Shown: positions 26,085 to 35,187, counted from the stretch's first letter. The stretch is DNA of 64,000 bases from Hydrogenophaga crassostreae (GCF_001761385.1 NZ_CP017476.1:1911501-1975500), one strand, 5' to 3'. Numbers and translations are program-made. The notes: generated by a model not told the origin, from the letters alone.

Positions 26085-27039
26085 GCAACACGTCGCGCAG
26101 GCTTTCAAACTCCTGCGCCACAAAAGCCTCGAACGGCGCGCCCACCAGAGGGTCGGCCAGCCACTGATGGCGCTGCAGCGAACGCTGCCAATCGGCCGAT
26201 TGCATCGCGGTTTGTATCGTCTCGGTGAGTGCCGTGAATTCCAGGGGTGTCAGACCCGCAGGCGCACACACCCCGCGCCAATTTCCGATTACCACGTCCA
26301 CGCCCAGTTCGCGCAGCGTGGGCGCATCGGTGCCCGGCAAGCGTTGGCCGGCGGTCACCGCCACGGCTCGCATGCGCTGGCCCGCGATATGGGGCAAAAA
26401 CTCGCTGAATCCACTGCCGCCCACCGAGATATAGCCCGCCATCACCGCCGCCGCCGCCTCGCCTCCGCCGCGAAAAGGCACATAGTTGATGCGGCCATGG
26501 GGCACGCCTGTGGCTTTGGCGATCATGTGCACGGCAATGTGCTCTGTGGAACCGCGCGAGCCACCGCCCCATTTGATGCTGCCGGGGTCGTTGCGGAACT
26601 GGCGCAACACCTCGGCCATGTCTTTGTAAGGTGAATTGGGGGGCAATACAAACACATTGAATTCGTTGGTCAAGCGCGCCAGCGGTCGCACCTGGTCCAG
26701 GCTCACCGGCGGGTTGCCGGTGATGATGCCGCCCAGCATCACCGAGCCCATGACCATCAGCGCGTGGGGATTGTGGCGGTAACCCTTGGCGAATTGGGCC
26801 AGGCCCATCGTGCCTGCAGCGCCACCCCGGTTTTCGTAGCTCACCTCGGCCGCCGCGCCGCTGCCCACCAACGCCTGGCCGATGGCGCGTCCGGTGAGGT
26901 CCCAGCCGCCACCGGCGTTGGCCGGAATCAGAATGCGGTACTGGAGTTGTGGCGCAGCGTTGTCTGCGGCCTTCGCTGGCAGGCCCAGGGCGTTCAGCGA
27001 AGCGGCTGCTGCGAGTTGCAGGAATTGTTTGCGATCCAT
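26065..27039 (-). CDS. Orphan Bug-family (TctC-like) receptor
   Basis: 324 aa. The ATG at 27039 gives MDRKQFLQLAAAASLNALGLPAKA, a signal peptide, and then IPANAGGGWDLTGR, the Bug loop. No permease genes accompany it. It sits two bases downstream of hslR and converges on tctE. Orphan Bug proteins are very numerous in Burkholderiales and may feed a shared TctAB or take part in signalling. The ligand is unknown. Confidence 0.88.
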   Translation of the reverse strand: MDRKQFLQLAAAASLNALGLPAKAADNAAPQLQYRILIPANAGGGWDLTGRAIGQALVGSGAAAEVSYENRGGAAGTMGLAQFAKGYRHNPHALMVMGSVMLGGIITGNPPVSLDQVRPLARLTNEFNVFVLPPNSPYKDMAEVLRQFRNDPGSIKWGGGSRGSTEHIAVHMIAKATGVPHGRINYVPFRGGGEAAAAVMAGYISVGGSGFSEFLPHIAGQRMRAVAVTAGQRLPGTDAPTLRELGVDVVIGNWRGVCAPAGLTPLEFTALTETIQTAMQSADWQRSLQRHQWLADPLVGAPFEAFVAQEFESLRDVLLKAGLT

Positions 27040-27041
27040 GG

Positions 27042-27497
27042 TCAGTCGCCGTCCAGCGAGGCACTCCAGCGGTCGCCCCAATCGCTGCCTGTCGTTGGCT
27101 CACCCCGCAGCGCCTGCATATCGCGGCGGTCCCGTTTGGTCGGGCGACCCTGTTGCAAGGCCAGGGCCGGCTCTGGGGCCAGTCGGCGCGATTCGGTCGA
27201 TGCCAGTCGCTGGCGGATGGACTCGGGGGTTTCTTCGTACAGCAGTGCGGCTGCCGGTGCCGGGCCGCGCACGCCAGACAGACCGCGCACCACCACGGTA
27301 CGCACCATGGGTCCGTTGCGAATCTCGATGGTGTCGCCCAGCTTGACCTCTTTGGAGGGCTTGGTGGACTGGCCATTGACCAGTATCCGCCCCTTGTCGA
27401 TGGCTTCGCTGCTCAGGCCACGTGTCTTGTAGAAGCGCGCCGCCCAGAGCCATTTGTCCATGCGGACTTTGGTGGACGGTTGGTTGGGCGCGGTCAT
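27042..27497 (-). CDS. hslR: RNA-binding S4 domain protein, Hsp15 type
   Basis: 151 aa. S4 domain at about residues 11-70 (RMDKWLWAARFYKTR, KGRILVNG), with a basic tail containing RPTKRDRRDM. The family binds 50S subunits carrying stalled nascent chains and helps ribosome rescue. The ATG at 27497 is used because it gives the typical N-terminus. Divergent from the sigma-54 activator. Confidence 0.87.
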   Translation of the reverse strand: MTAPNQPSTKVRMDKWLWAARFYKTRGLSSEAIDKGRILVNGQSTKPSKEVKLGDTIEIRNGPMVRTVVVRGLSGVRGPAPAAALLYEETPESIRQRLASTESRRLAPEPALALQQGRPTKRDRRDMQALRGEPTTGSDWGDRWSASLDGD

Positions 27498-27592
27498 TGG
27501 TGGGGCGGTTTGATGAAATGAAAGGTGCGGGCGCCTCAATTGTGCATGGCTGGGAAGGGTGTGCACAGACCCGCGCGCTGTACCATGCCGAC

Positions 27593-29083
27593 ATGATCCG
27601 AGATGACCGCCTGCCACGCGATGCACAAAGCATTCTCGAACTCGCCGCGAGGTCGATGTTCGATCTGTTCGCCAACGCCAGCGAAGGCATGTTGCTGGTC
27701 GATCGCAATGCGCGCGTGGTCTGGATCAACGACCTGTACCGCCGCTACCTCCCGGCGCTCGGCTTCGACCGCGAGGAAGATTTTGTCGGCCACCCGGTCT
27801 CCAACGTGGTCCAGAACACGCAGATGCACCAGGTGCTCGCCACCGGCAAGCCCATCCTCATCGATCTGTTGACCAACAAGGCGGGCACTTTCGTGGTCAG
27901 CCGCATCCCGTTGCGCGATGACGCGGGCGAAGTCATCGGGGTGCTGGGCATTGTGCTGTTCGATCACCCGGAGACCACGCTGCAGCCGCTGATTGCCAAG
28001 TTTGCCCGGCTGGAGCAAGACCTCAACGATGCGCGCCGCGAGCTCGCCAGCCAGCGCCGCAGCAAATACACCTTCGCCAGTTTTGTCGGCACCTCGGCCG
28101 GCGCGCTGGAGGTCAAGCGCCAGGCGCGCCGTGCGGCGCAATCGACCAGTCCGGTGCTGCTGCTGGGCGAGACCGGCACCGGCAAGGAGTTGCTGGCCCA
28201 TGCCATTCACGCGGCGTCCCCACGCGCCGGGCAGCCGTTTGTGAGTGTGAACATGGCAGCGGTGCCCGAGGCGCTGCTCGAGGCGGAGTTTTTTGGTGTG
28301 GCGCCGGGGGCTTATACCGGGGCCGACAAAAAGGGGCGCGACGGTAAATTCAAGCTCGCCGATGGCGGCACCCTGTTTCTGGACGAACTGGGCGACATGC
28401 CGCCCTCGGTGCAGGTCAAGTTGTTGCGCGCCTTGCAGGAGGGTGAGATCGAGCCGCTGGGGTCGAACAAGCTGGTGCAGTTCGACGTGCGGGTGGTCGC
28501 AGCGACGTCGCGCGATTTGCAGCAAATGGTGCGCGATGGCGGGTTTCGGGAAGACCTGTTTTACCGGCTCAATGTCTTGCCGATCCGGGTGCCGCCGCTG
28601 CGCGAGCGCCAGGCCGATATCGCCTTGCTGACCGAAACGCTGTGCGAAGACATCGCCATGCGCGGCGGCGGGCACCACATGGAGCTCAGCCTGGAGGCCC
28701 AGGCGCTGTTGGCTGCGCAGCCCTGGCGCGGCAACATCCGGGAGTTGCGCAATGTGCTGGAGCAATTGGCCTTGCGCAGCGATTCGCCGCAGATCGAAGC
28801 GTCGGAGTTGCGCGCCGTGCTGGAGGCGGGCGGGCAGGCGCCGTTGCCCGCGCTGGCGGTTCGGCCTGGTGCCGGCTTTGCCAGTCCTTCAGTGGCGCCG
28901 GCGGCCATTCGCCCGCTGGCCGAGCGGGTGGCCGAGCTGGAGCACAGCGCCATTGCCGAAGCGCTGGTGCACACGGCGGGCAACCGCACCGCGGCCGCCC
29001 GCCTGCTCGGCATTTCCCGCGCCAGTCTTTATGACCGGCTGGAAACCATGGGCGAATTGTCTGAAAAACAGACCATCGTCTGA
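27593..29083 (+). CDS. Sigma-54-dependent transcriptional activator with PAS domain
   Basis: 496 aa. PAS-like sensor at about 20-128, coiled linker at 130-160, and AAA+ domain at about 165-395 with Walker A GETGTGKE (192-199), the sigma-54-contacting loop GAYTGA (239-244) and Walker B FLDELGD (262-268). A C-terminal Fis HTH reads NRTAAARLLGISRASLYDRL. The ATG at 27593 is preferred over longer frames that run into hslR. It stands immediately upstream of a branched-chain ABC operon with a -24/-12 promoter, which it very probably controls. The PAS domain suggests an intracellular ligand, and no phosphorylatable receiver domain is present. Confidence 0.92.
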   Translation: MIRDDRLPRDAQSILELAARSMFDLFANASEGMLLVDRNARVVWINDLYRRYLPALGFDREEDFVGHPVSNVVQNTQMHQVLATGKPILIDLLTNKAGTFVVSRIPLRDDAGEVIGVLGIVLFDHPETTLQPLIAKFARLEQDLNDARRELASQRRSKYTFASFVGTSAGALEVKRQARRAAQSTSPVLLLGETGTGKELLAHAIHAASPRAGQPFVSVNMAAVPEALLEAEFFGVAPGAYTGADKKGRDGKFKLADGGTLFLDELGDMPPSVQVKLLRALQEGEIEPLGSNKLVQFDVRVVAATSRDLQQMVRDGGFREDLFYRLNVLPIRVPPLRERQADIALLTETLCEDIAMRGGGHHMELSLEAQALLAAQPWRGNIRELRNVLEQLALRSDSPQIEASELRAVLEAGGQAPLPALAVRPGAGFASPSVAPAAIRPLAERVAELEHSAIAEALVHTAGNRTAAARLLGISRASLYDRLETMGELSEKQTIV

Positions 29084-29118
29084 TATTCAGGCGGTACAAA
29101 ACGTCTGAATATCAGGCG
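29059..29118. promoter_or_regulatory. Array of three palindromes, probable enhancer (UAS) for the sigma-54 activator
   Basis: Three related inverted repeats: GTCTGAAAAACAGAC (29059-29073), GTCTGATATTCAGGC (29078-29092) and GTCTGAATATCAGGC (29103-29117). Centres are 19 and 25 bp apart. The first two overlap the 3' end and stop codon of the activator gene. They lie about 50-110 bp upstream of the -24/-12 element, a usual distance for an enhancer. Confidence 0.75.
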
Positions 29119-29168
29119 ATTGATAGGCCGATTTCCGAAAACGCTTTTGGAATCAAGGCCTCTGCGGG

Positions 29169-29185
29169 CTGGCACGAAGCCTGCA
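29169..29185 (+). promoter_or_regulatory. Sigma-54 (-24/-12) promoter of the ABC operon
   Basis: CTGGCACGAAGCCTGCA matches the consensus YTGGCACGRNNNTTGCW except for C in place of the first T of TTGC. The GG and GC dinucleotides are correctly spaced. It is 53 bp upstream of the receptor ATG. Confidence 0.85.
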
Positions 29186-29237
29186 TGGTCTGACCCGCGG
29201 CGCATGGCGCTGTGACCATTCCAACAGGAGACAAGAC

Positions 29238-30437
29238 ATGACACTCACCACCCGCCGCTTTGCGGTGATCGCGCTCGCCTGCTCGGCATCCCTCGCTTCC
29301 TCCGTCGCCCTGGCCCAGTCCGGCGGCGAAATCCGCATTGCCCATGTGCACAGCCTGACCGGCCCGCTGGAGGCCTACGGCAAGCAAACGACCACCGGTT
29401 TCCAGATGGGTCTGGAATACGCCACCGGCGGCACGATGATGGTCGCCGGCAAAAAGCTGGTGGTGATTGAGAAAGATGACCAGGGCAAGCCCGATCTGGG
29501 CCGCAGCTTGCTGGCCACGGCCTACGCCGACGACAAGGCCGACATTGCTGTGGGCCCAACGTCTTCCGGCGTGGCGCTGGCCATGCTGCCGGTCGCAGAG
29601 GAATACAAAAAGATTCTGGTGGTCGAGCCCGCGGTGGCCGATTCGATCACGGGCGAGAAGTGGAACAAGTACATCTTCCGCACCGGCCGCAACAGCTCGC
29701 AGGACGCGATCTCTAACGCGGTGGCGCTGGACAAGGCTGGCGTGAGCATCGCCACGCTGGCGCAAGATTACGCTTTCGGTCGCGATGGCGTCTCGGCCTT
29801 CAAGTCCGCACTCAAGACCGCCAAGCTGGTTCACGAGGAATACCTGCCCACCGGCACCACCGACTTCACCGCCGGCGCCCAGCGTCTGATCGACAAGCTC
29901 AAGGACCAGCCAGGCCGCAAGGTGATCTTCATCATCTGGGCTGGCGCGGGCAATCCGTTCAAGATCGCCGATCTGGACCTGAAGCGCTACGGCATCGAGA
30001 TCGCCACCGGCGGTAACATCCTGCCGGCCATGGCCGCCTACAAGAGCTTCCCCGGCATGGAAGGCGCGGCGTATTACTACTTCGGCATCCCGAAGAACCC
30101 GGTGAACGACGCCATGGTGGCGGCCCATTACAAAGAGTTCAAGAGCCCGCCCGACTTCTTCACGGCCGGCGGCTTCTCGGCCGCGATGGCGGTGGTCACG
30201 GCGCTGAAGAAAACCAACGGTGACACCAGCACCAACAAGCTGATCAAGACCATGGAGGGCATGAGCTTCGAGACCCCCAAGGGCACGATGACCTTCCGCA
30301 AGGAAGACCACCAGGCCATGCAGAGCATGTACCACTTCAAGATCAAGGTGGACCCGGCCTTCGCCTGGGGTGTGCCGGAGCTGGTGCGCGAGATCAAGCC
30401 GTCCGAGATGAACGTGCCGATCAACAACAAGCGCTGA
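29238..30437 (+). CDS. ABC transporter substrate-binding protein, branched-chain amino-acid type
   Basis: 399 aa periplasmic receptor of the LivK/Leu-Ile-Val fold. Signal peptide ends near residue 26 (ALAQ). EIRIAHVHSLTGPLEAYGKQTTTGFQMGLEYA is the type I solute-binding opening, and AVADSITG and AGGFSAAMAVV are family-like. AGGAGACAAGAC precedes the ATG. Under probable sigma-54 control. The ligand is unknown; members of this family also bind amides, urea and aromatic acids. Confidence 0.92.
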   Translation: MTLTTRRFAVIALACSASLASSVALAQSGGEIRIAHVHSLTGPLEAYGKQTTTGFQMGLEYATGGTMMVAGKKLVVIEKDDQGKPDLGRSLLATAYADDKADIAVGPTSSGVALAMLPVAEEYKKILVVEPAVADSITGEKWNKYIFRTGRNSSQDAISNAVALDKAGVSIATLAQDYAFGRDGVSAFKSALKTAKLVHEEYLPTGTTDFTAGAQRLIDKLKDQPGRKVIFIIWAGAGNPFKIADLDLKRYGIEIATGGNILPAMAAYKSFPGMEGAAYYYFGIPKNPVNDAMVAAHYKEFKSPPDFFTAGGFSAAMAVVTALKKTNGDTSTNKLIKTMEGMSFETPKGTMTFRKEDHQAMQSMYHFKIKVDPAFAWGVPELVREIKPSEMNVPINNKR

Positions 30438-30451
30438 AACTGACCCACCCC

Positions 30452-30526
30452 CGCGCCGCGCCTGCGGCGCGTCACCCCCTCAAGGGGGCAACACCTGCGG
30501 TCCGGCGAAGCCGGTTCCGCGGTGTT
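30452..30526. repeat. GC-rich hairpin cluster between receptor and ATPase genes
   Basis: Three consecutive inverted repeats: CGCGCCGC/GCGGCGCG, CCCCCT/AGGGGG, and a longer imperfect one AACACCTGCGG.../...CCGCGGTGTT. No T-tract follows. It resembles the dispersed intergenic palindromes of Comamonadaceae genomes and could limit transcription or protect the receptor mRNA. Confidence 0.65.
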
Positions 30527-30602
30527 CTCGGTTGTCGTCGCGCTGCGACGACTGCTCGCGCACTTGCGCTGCGCCGTTGGTGGTGTGGCGCTCGGAGACT
30601 TC

Positions 30603-31364
30603 ATGCTTGAAACTTCAGATCTCACGGTCCGCTTTGGCGGGCATGTGGCGGTGAATGCTGTGTCATGTGCTTTTCAGCCGGGCACGCTGACGGCCATCGT
30701 CGGCCCCAACGGGGCGGGCAAGACCACCTACTTCAACCTCATTTCGGGCCAGATCAAGGCATCGGCGGGACGGGTGAAGCTCAACGGGGTGGATATGTCT
30801 TCGCTGGGCGCGCCGGCGCGGGCGCAGGCCGGCCTGGGCCGGGCTTTTCAGCTGACCAACCTGTTTCCCAATTTGACGGTGCGCGAAAACGTGCGCCTGG
30901 CGGTGCAGGCGAGAGCGGGCGCGGGGCTCAACCTGTGGCGCATCTGGAGCGACCGGCGCGACCTGGTGGTGCGGGCCGATGAGGTGCTGGAAGCCGTGGC
31001 CTTGGCCGACAAGGGCGACCAGCTCGCGTCCAGCCTGCCGCATGGCGATCAGCGCAAGCTGGAGGTCGGCATTCTGATGGCGCTGGAGCCGCAGGTGTTC
31101 ATGTTTGACGAGCCCACGGCGGGCATGAGCGTGGACGAAGCGCCGGTGATCCTGAACCTGATCCGCAACCTCAAGGCGGACAAGACCAAAACCATTCTGC
31201 TGGTGGAGCACAAGATGGACGTGGTGCGCGAACTGTCGGACCGCATCATCGTGCTGCACAACGGCGAACTCGTGGCCGACGGCGAGCCCGCTGCGGTGAT
31301 TGCCTCGCCGGTGGTACAGCAAGCCTACCTGGGCATCAACCCGGAAGAAGAGGTGGACGCATGA
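30603..31364 (+). CDS. livG: Branched-chain amino-acid type ABC transporter ATP-binding protein (LivG)
   Basis: 253 aa ATPase. Walker A GPNGAGKTT, Q-loop region, and a signature region reading LPHGDQRKLEVG in place of canonical LSGGQ, as is common in LivG proteins. Walker B is VFMFDEPTAGM and the H-loop Glu-His is LVEHKMD. The C-terminal PVVQQAYLG tail is typical of LivG. The ATG at 30603 is used. The stop overlaps the next gene by ATGA. Confidence 0.93.
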   Translation: MLETSDLTVRFGGHVAVNAVSCAFQPGTLTAIVGPNGAGKTTYFNLISGQIKASAGRVKLNGVDMSSLGAPARAQAGLGRAFQLTNLFPNLTVRENVRLAVQARAGAGLNLWRIWSDRRDLVVRADEVLEAVALADKGDQLASSLPHGDQRKLEVGILMALEPQVFMFDEPTAGMSVDEAPVILNLIRNLKADKTKTILLVEHKMDVVRELSDRIIVLHNGELVADGEPAAVIASPVVQQAYLGINPEEEVDA

Positions 31365-32098
31365 CGGCCCCGTTGCTCACGCTGGAAGGGGTGCATACCC
31401 ACATCGGCGCGTATCACATCCTGCACGGCGTGAACCTCACCGTACCCAAGAGCGAGCTCACCATGTTGCTCGGCCGCAATGGCGCCGGAAAGAGCACGAC
31501 GCTGCGCACCATCATGGGCTTGTGGCATGCGAGCCAGGGCAGGGTGGTGCTCGACGGACAGGACATCACGCAGCGCCCCACGCCCGATATTGCCCACAGC
31601 GGTGTGGCCTACGTGCCCGAGAGCATGGGCATTTTTTCCGACCTGTCGGTGAAAGAAAACATGCTGCTGGCCGCCCGCGGCGCGCGCACGCTGGACGACA
31701 TCGACACGGCGCGGCTGGAGTGGATTTTCGGCCTGTTTCCGGCCATCAAGAAATTCTGGAACCACCCTGCAGGCAAGCTCAGCGGTGGGCAAAAACAGAT
31801 GCTGGCAGTGTCCCGCGCCATTGTTGAACCTCGCCAATTGCTGCTGATCGACGAGCCCAGCAAAGGGCTGGCACCCGCCATCATTCAAAACATGATTGAA
31901 GCCTTTCGCCAGCTCAAGGCGGCACAGACCACGATCTTGCTGGTGGAGCAGAACTTCAACTTCGCCAAACAGCTGGGCGACTCGGTGGCCGTGATGGACG
32001 ACGGGCGCGTGGTGCACAGCGGCAGCATGGCCGAACTGGCGGCGGACGAATCGCTGCAATCGAAATTGTTGGGCCTTTCACTTGGAGCGCATCAATGA
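31361..32098 (+). CDS. livF: Branched-chain amino-acid type ABC transporter ATP-binding protein (LivF)
   Basis: 245 aa second ATPase. Walker A GRNGAGKST, signature LSGGQKQMLAVSRAI, Walker B LLLIDEPSKGLAP and H-loop LVEQNF are all present. The LivF-type VPESMGIFSDLSVKENM segment distinguishes it from LivG. Forms a heterodimer with the LivG product on the LivHM channel. Confidence 0.94.
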   Translation: MTAPLLTLEGVHTHIGAYHILHGVNLTVPKSELTMLLGRNGAGKSTTLRTIMGLWHASQGRVVLDGQDITQRPTPDIAHSGVAYVPESMGIFSDLSVKENMLLAARGARTLDDIDTARLEWIFGLFPAIKKFWNHPAGKLSGGQKQMLAVSRAIVEPRQLLLIDEPSKGLAPAIIQNMIEAFRQLKAAQTTILLVEQNFNFAKQLGDSVAVMDDGRVVHSGSMAELAADESLQSKLLGLSLGAHQ

Positions 32099-32109
32099 CT
32101 CCCCACGCT

Positions 32110-32178
32110 CATAACTTCGTGAATTCGCTGCCCCTCCGGGAGGGGCTGGCCTCCCTTGGGGCGGCCCGGCGGGAGGAC
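32110..32178. repeat. GC-rich palindromic spacer between livF and livH
   Basis: Contains GCCCCTCCGGGAGGGGC and a following GCCTCCCTTGGGGCGGCCC element. Similar palindromic spacers occur at 30452-30526 and 39079-39116. No gene or T-tract is seen. Confidence 0.5.
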
Positions 32179-32183
32179 CATCT

Positions 32184-33170
32184 ATGACCAACCTTAAAGA
32201 ACTCGACTGGAAGCCCATGGCCTTGGTGCCGGTGCTGGCGCTGATCGCCTTGCCGCTCACCGGCAGCGCCTCGACCTGGCTCACGCTCACCGTAGCGGGC
32301 CTGGCCATGGGCATGATCATCTTCATCATCGCCTCGGGCCTGACGCTGGTGTTTGGCTTGATGGATGTGCTGAACTTTGGCCATGGCGTGTTCATCGCGC
32401 TGGGTGCCTTCGTGGCCACAACGGTACTGGCCAGCATGGGCAGCTACACGACGGCCGACAGCCTGTGGCTGAACCTGATGGCGCTGTTCCCCGCAATGCT
32501 GGCCGCGATGGCGGTGGCGGGTGCGGTGGGGCTGGTGTTCGAGCGGGTGATCATTCGTCCGGTCTACGGCATGCATCTGAAGCAGATCCTGATCACCATG
32601 GGCGGCATGATCATCGGCGAAGAGCTGATCAAGGTGATCTGGGGCCCGCAGCAGATTCCGCTGCCGCTGCCCGAAGCACTGCGCGGCTCGCTGATCTTTG
32701 GCGATGCAGCGGTGGAGAAGTACCGCATCCTGGCGGTGCTGGTGGGCACAGCGGTGTTCGCCGCCATGGTCTGGACACTGAACAGCACCAAGGTTGGCCT
32801 GTTGATTCGCGCCGGCGTGCAAGACCGGGAAATGGTCGAGTCGCTGGGTTACCGCATCAGGCGCCTGTTTGTGGGCGTGTTCGTGGTGGGCAGCGGGCTG
32901 GCGGGTCTGGGCGGCGTGATGTGGGGCTTGTACCAGCAAAGCGTGATCCCGCAGATGGGCGCGCAGGTCAACGTGTTGATCTTCATTGTCATCATCATCG
33001 GCGGCCTGGGCTCCACGCTGGGCGCGCTGATCGGCGCCTTGCTGGTGGGGCTGATGGCGAACTACACCGGCTTCCTGGTGCCCAAGGTGGCGATGTTCTC
33101 CAACATCGCGCTGATGGTGGCGATCCTGCTCTGGCGCCCGCAGGGCGTCTATCCAGTCACGTCTCGATGA
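32184..33170 (+). CDS. livH: Branched-chain amino-acid type ABC transporter permease (LivH)
   Basis: 328 aa, about eight hydrophobic segments. ASGLTLVFGLMDVLNFGHGVFIALGAF is the LivH signature, and GLGSTLGALIGALLVGL lies near the C-terminus. The ATG at 32184 follows GGGAGGACCATCT. Pairs with LivM to form the channel. Confidence 0.94.
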   Translation: MTNLKELDWKPMALVPVLALIALPLTGSASTWLTLTVAGLAMGMIIFIIASGLTLVFGLMDVLNFGHGVFIALGAFVATTVLASMGSYTTADSLWLNLMALFPAMLAAMAVAGAVGLVFERVIIRPVYGMHLKQILITMGGMIIGEELIKVIWGPQQIPLPLPEALRGSLIFGDAAVEKYRILAVLVGTAVFAAMVWTLNSTKVGLLIRAGVQDREMVESLGYRIRRLFVGVFVVGSGLAGLGGVMWGLYQQSVIPQMGAQVNVLIFIVIIIGGLGSTLGALIGALLVGLMANYTGFLVPKVAMFSNIALMVAILLWRPQGVYPVTSR

Positions 33171-33183
33171 ACAGGAGCGCACC

Positions 33184-34296
33184 ATGATCCGACGACTCCT
33201 TTCCAACGACCTGCCGCGCAGCCGATGGCTTGCCGCCTTGCTGGTGGTTCTTTTTCTGGGCCTGGCTTTCGCGCCGTTCCTGTTCCCGGGCGTCAAGGCG
33301 CTCAACGTGGCGGCCAAGGTGCTGATTTTTGTCGCGCTGGTGGCGAGCTTCGACTTGTTGCTGGGCTACACCGGCATCGTGAGCTTTGCGCACACCATGT
33401 TCTTCGGCATCGGTGCCTATGGCGTGGCGATTGCCATGTCGTCGGTCGAAGAGCCTACCTGGGGCGCGCTGGCGCTGGGCGTGGGCGCGGCCTTGCTGGT
33501 GTCTTTGCTGCTGTCGTTGGTGATCGGCCTCTTTTCGCTGAGGGTCAAGGCGATCTTTTTTGCCATGATCACGCTCGCCGTGGCCTCCGCTTTTCTCACA
33601 CTGGCCTCTCAGCTCTCGGCGTTCACCGGCGGTGAGGATGGTTTGAGCTTCTCGGTGCCCGAGTTGCTGTCGCCTTCCTTTGAACTCGCCGAAGACCCCA
33701 TCGAAACGCCCTTGGGCGAGGTCTACCTGGACGGCAAACTGATCAGCTACTACCTGCTGTTCGGCGCGGTGACGGCGATTTTCCTGACCATTCTTCGCAT
33801 CGTGAACTCGCCGTTCGGCCGTGTGCTGCTGGCGATTCGCGAGAACGACTTCCGGGCTGAGGCGCTCGGTTACCGCACCGTCATTTACCGAACGCTGTCC
33901 AACGTGCTTTCGGCGCTGTTCGCCACGCTGGCGGGCTGCCTGCTCGCGCTCTGGATCCGCTACAACGGGCCGGATACCTCGCTGTCCTTCGAGATCATGA
34001 TCGACGTGTTGCTCATCGTGGTGATCGGCGGCATGGGCACGGTGTACGGCGCTTTGATCGGCAGTGTGTTGTTCGTGCTGGCGCAGAGTTACCTGCAAGA
34101 CCTGCTGCGCGCTGCGGGCAACGCCACCGAGGGCATTCCGCTGTTGTCGGCGTTGCTCACGCCCGACCGCTGGCTGCTCTGGCTGGGCGTGTTGTTTGTG
34201 CTCTCGGTGTATTACTTTCCCGCCGGGATCGTGGGCAAGCTGCGCGAGCGCGCGGTCTTGGCACGATTGAAAAGACTGAAAGGGGCTGCGCCATGA
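33184..34296 (+). CDS. livM: Branched-chain amino-acid type ABC transporter permease (LivM)
   Basis: 370 aa. LLGYTGIVSFAHTMFFGIGAYGVAI and IGGMGTVYGALIGSVLFVL match LivM. ACAGGAGCGCACC precedes the ATG. The region around residues 145-180 (GGEDGLSF...) is the usual soluble loop. Its stop overlaps the hydrolase start by ATGA. Confidence 0.94.
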   Translation: MIRRLLSNDLPRSRWLAALLVVLFLGLAFAPFLFPGVKALNVAAKVLIFVALVASFDLLLGYTGIVSFAHTMFFGIGAYGVAIAMSSVEEPTWGALALGVGAALLVSLLLSLVIGLFSLRVKAIFFAMITLAVASAFLTLASQLSAFTGGEDGLSFSVPELLSPSFELAEDPIETPLGEVYLDGKLISYYLLFGAVTAIFLTILRIVNSPFGRVLLAIRENDFRAEALGYRTVIYRTLSNVLSALFATLAGCLLALWIRYNGPDTSLSFEIMIDVLLIVVIGGMGTVYGALIGSVLFVLAQSYLQDLLRAAGNATEGIPLLSALLTPDRWLLWLGVLFVLSVYYFPAGIVGKLRERAVLARLKRLKGAAP

Positions 34297-35174
34297 ACAC
34301 GCCATTGAACAAGTTGTCGAGCACGCCTGTGTCACGCTATCTGCAGTGCGCAGGCCGCGAGATCCATTTCATGGACTGGGCGCCGGCGCCCGGTGTGCCC
34401 GAGGCGCCCACGGTGATCGCCTGGCACGGCCTGGCGCGCACCGGGCGCGACATGGACGCGCTCGCCGCCCACCTCAGCGCGCTGGGCCACCGCGTGATTT
34501 GCCCCGACACAATCGGGCGCGGCTTGTCGCAATGGAGCCCTGAGCCTGAAACCGAATACTGCCTGGCCTTTTACGCCCGCATCGCGGTCGACCTGGTGAC
34601 CCAGCTCCAGCTGGCGCAGTTTCACTGGGTAGGCACTTCCATGGGGGGCGCCATCGGCATGGTTTGCGCCGCAGGGCCACTCAAGGGCCGCATTCAGCGC
34701 CTGGTGCTCAACGACATCGGCCCCCAGTTGGCCGCGCCAGCGATCGAGCGCATCCGTTCCTATGCGGGCAACCCGGCGTCGTTCGCCACGGTGGGGGAAC
34801 TCGAACAGTACTTCCGCACGGTTTACAAGCCCTATGGCCATCTGACCGACGCGCAATGGACGCTGCTCACCGAAAGCTCCACGCGCCGCCTGCCCAACGG
34901 TTGGGTCACGCCTCACTACGACCCCGCCATGGTGATGCAGTTCACCCAGCATCCCGATGACTACGCGCTGTGGGATGACTACGACCGCATCGACGTGCCC
35001 GTGCTCTGTCTGCGCGGGGCAGACTCAGACTTGTTGTTGGTGGAAACGGCCGAGGCCATGCGCGACCGCGGGCCGCGCGCGCTGGTGGTCACCATGGAAG
35101 GTTGCGGCCATGCGCCAGCCCTCAACGTATCTGAGCAACTGTCGCTGGTGCAGCGGTTTCTGGGCGGCGCCTGA
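34293..35174 (+). CDS. Alpha/beta hydrolase
   Basis: 293 aa. The nucleophile elbow GTSMGGAIG supplies Ser (about residue 114), the acid is probably in CLRGADSDLL, and the His is in GCGHAPAL near the C-terminus. No signal peptide. Last gene of the sigma-54-controlled ABC operon, overlapping livM by ATGA. It therefore probably hydrolyses the imported compound or a derivative such as an ester, lactone or amide. Confidence 0.85.
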   Translation: MNTPLNKLSSTPVSRYLQCAGREIHFMDWAPAPGVPEAPTVIAWHGLARTGRDMDALAAHLSALGHRVICPDTIGRGLSQWSPEPETEYCLAFYARIAVDLVTQLQLAQFHWVGTSMGGAIGMVCAAGPLKGRIQRLVLNDIGPQLAAPAIERIRSYAGNPASFATVGELEQYFRTVYKPYGHLTDAQWTLLTESSTRRLPNGWVTPHYDPAMVMQFTQHPDDYALWDDYDRIDVPVLCLRGADSDLLLVETAEAMRDRGPRALVVTMEGCGHAPALNVSEQLSLVQRFLGGA

Positions 35175-35187
35175 GCGCGGGCCCATT

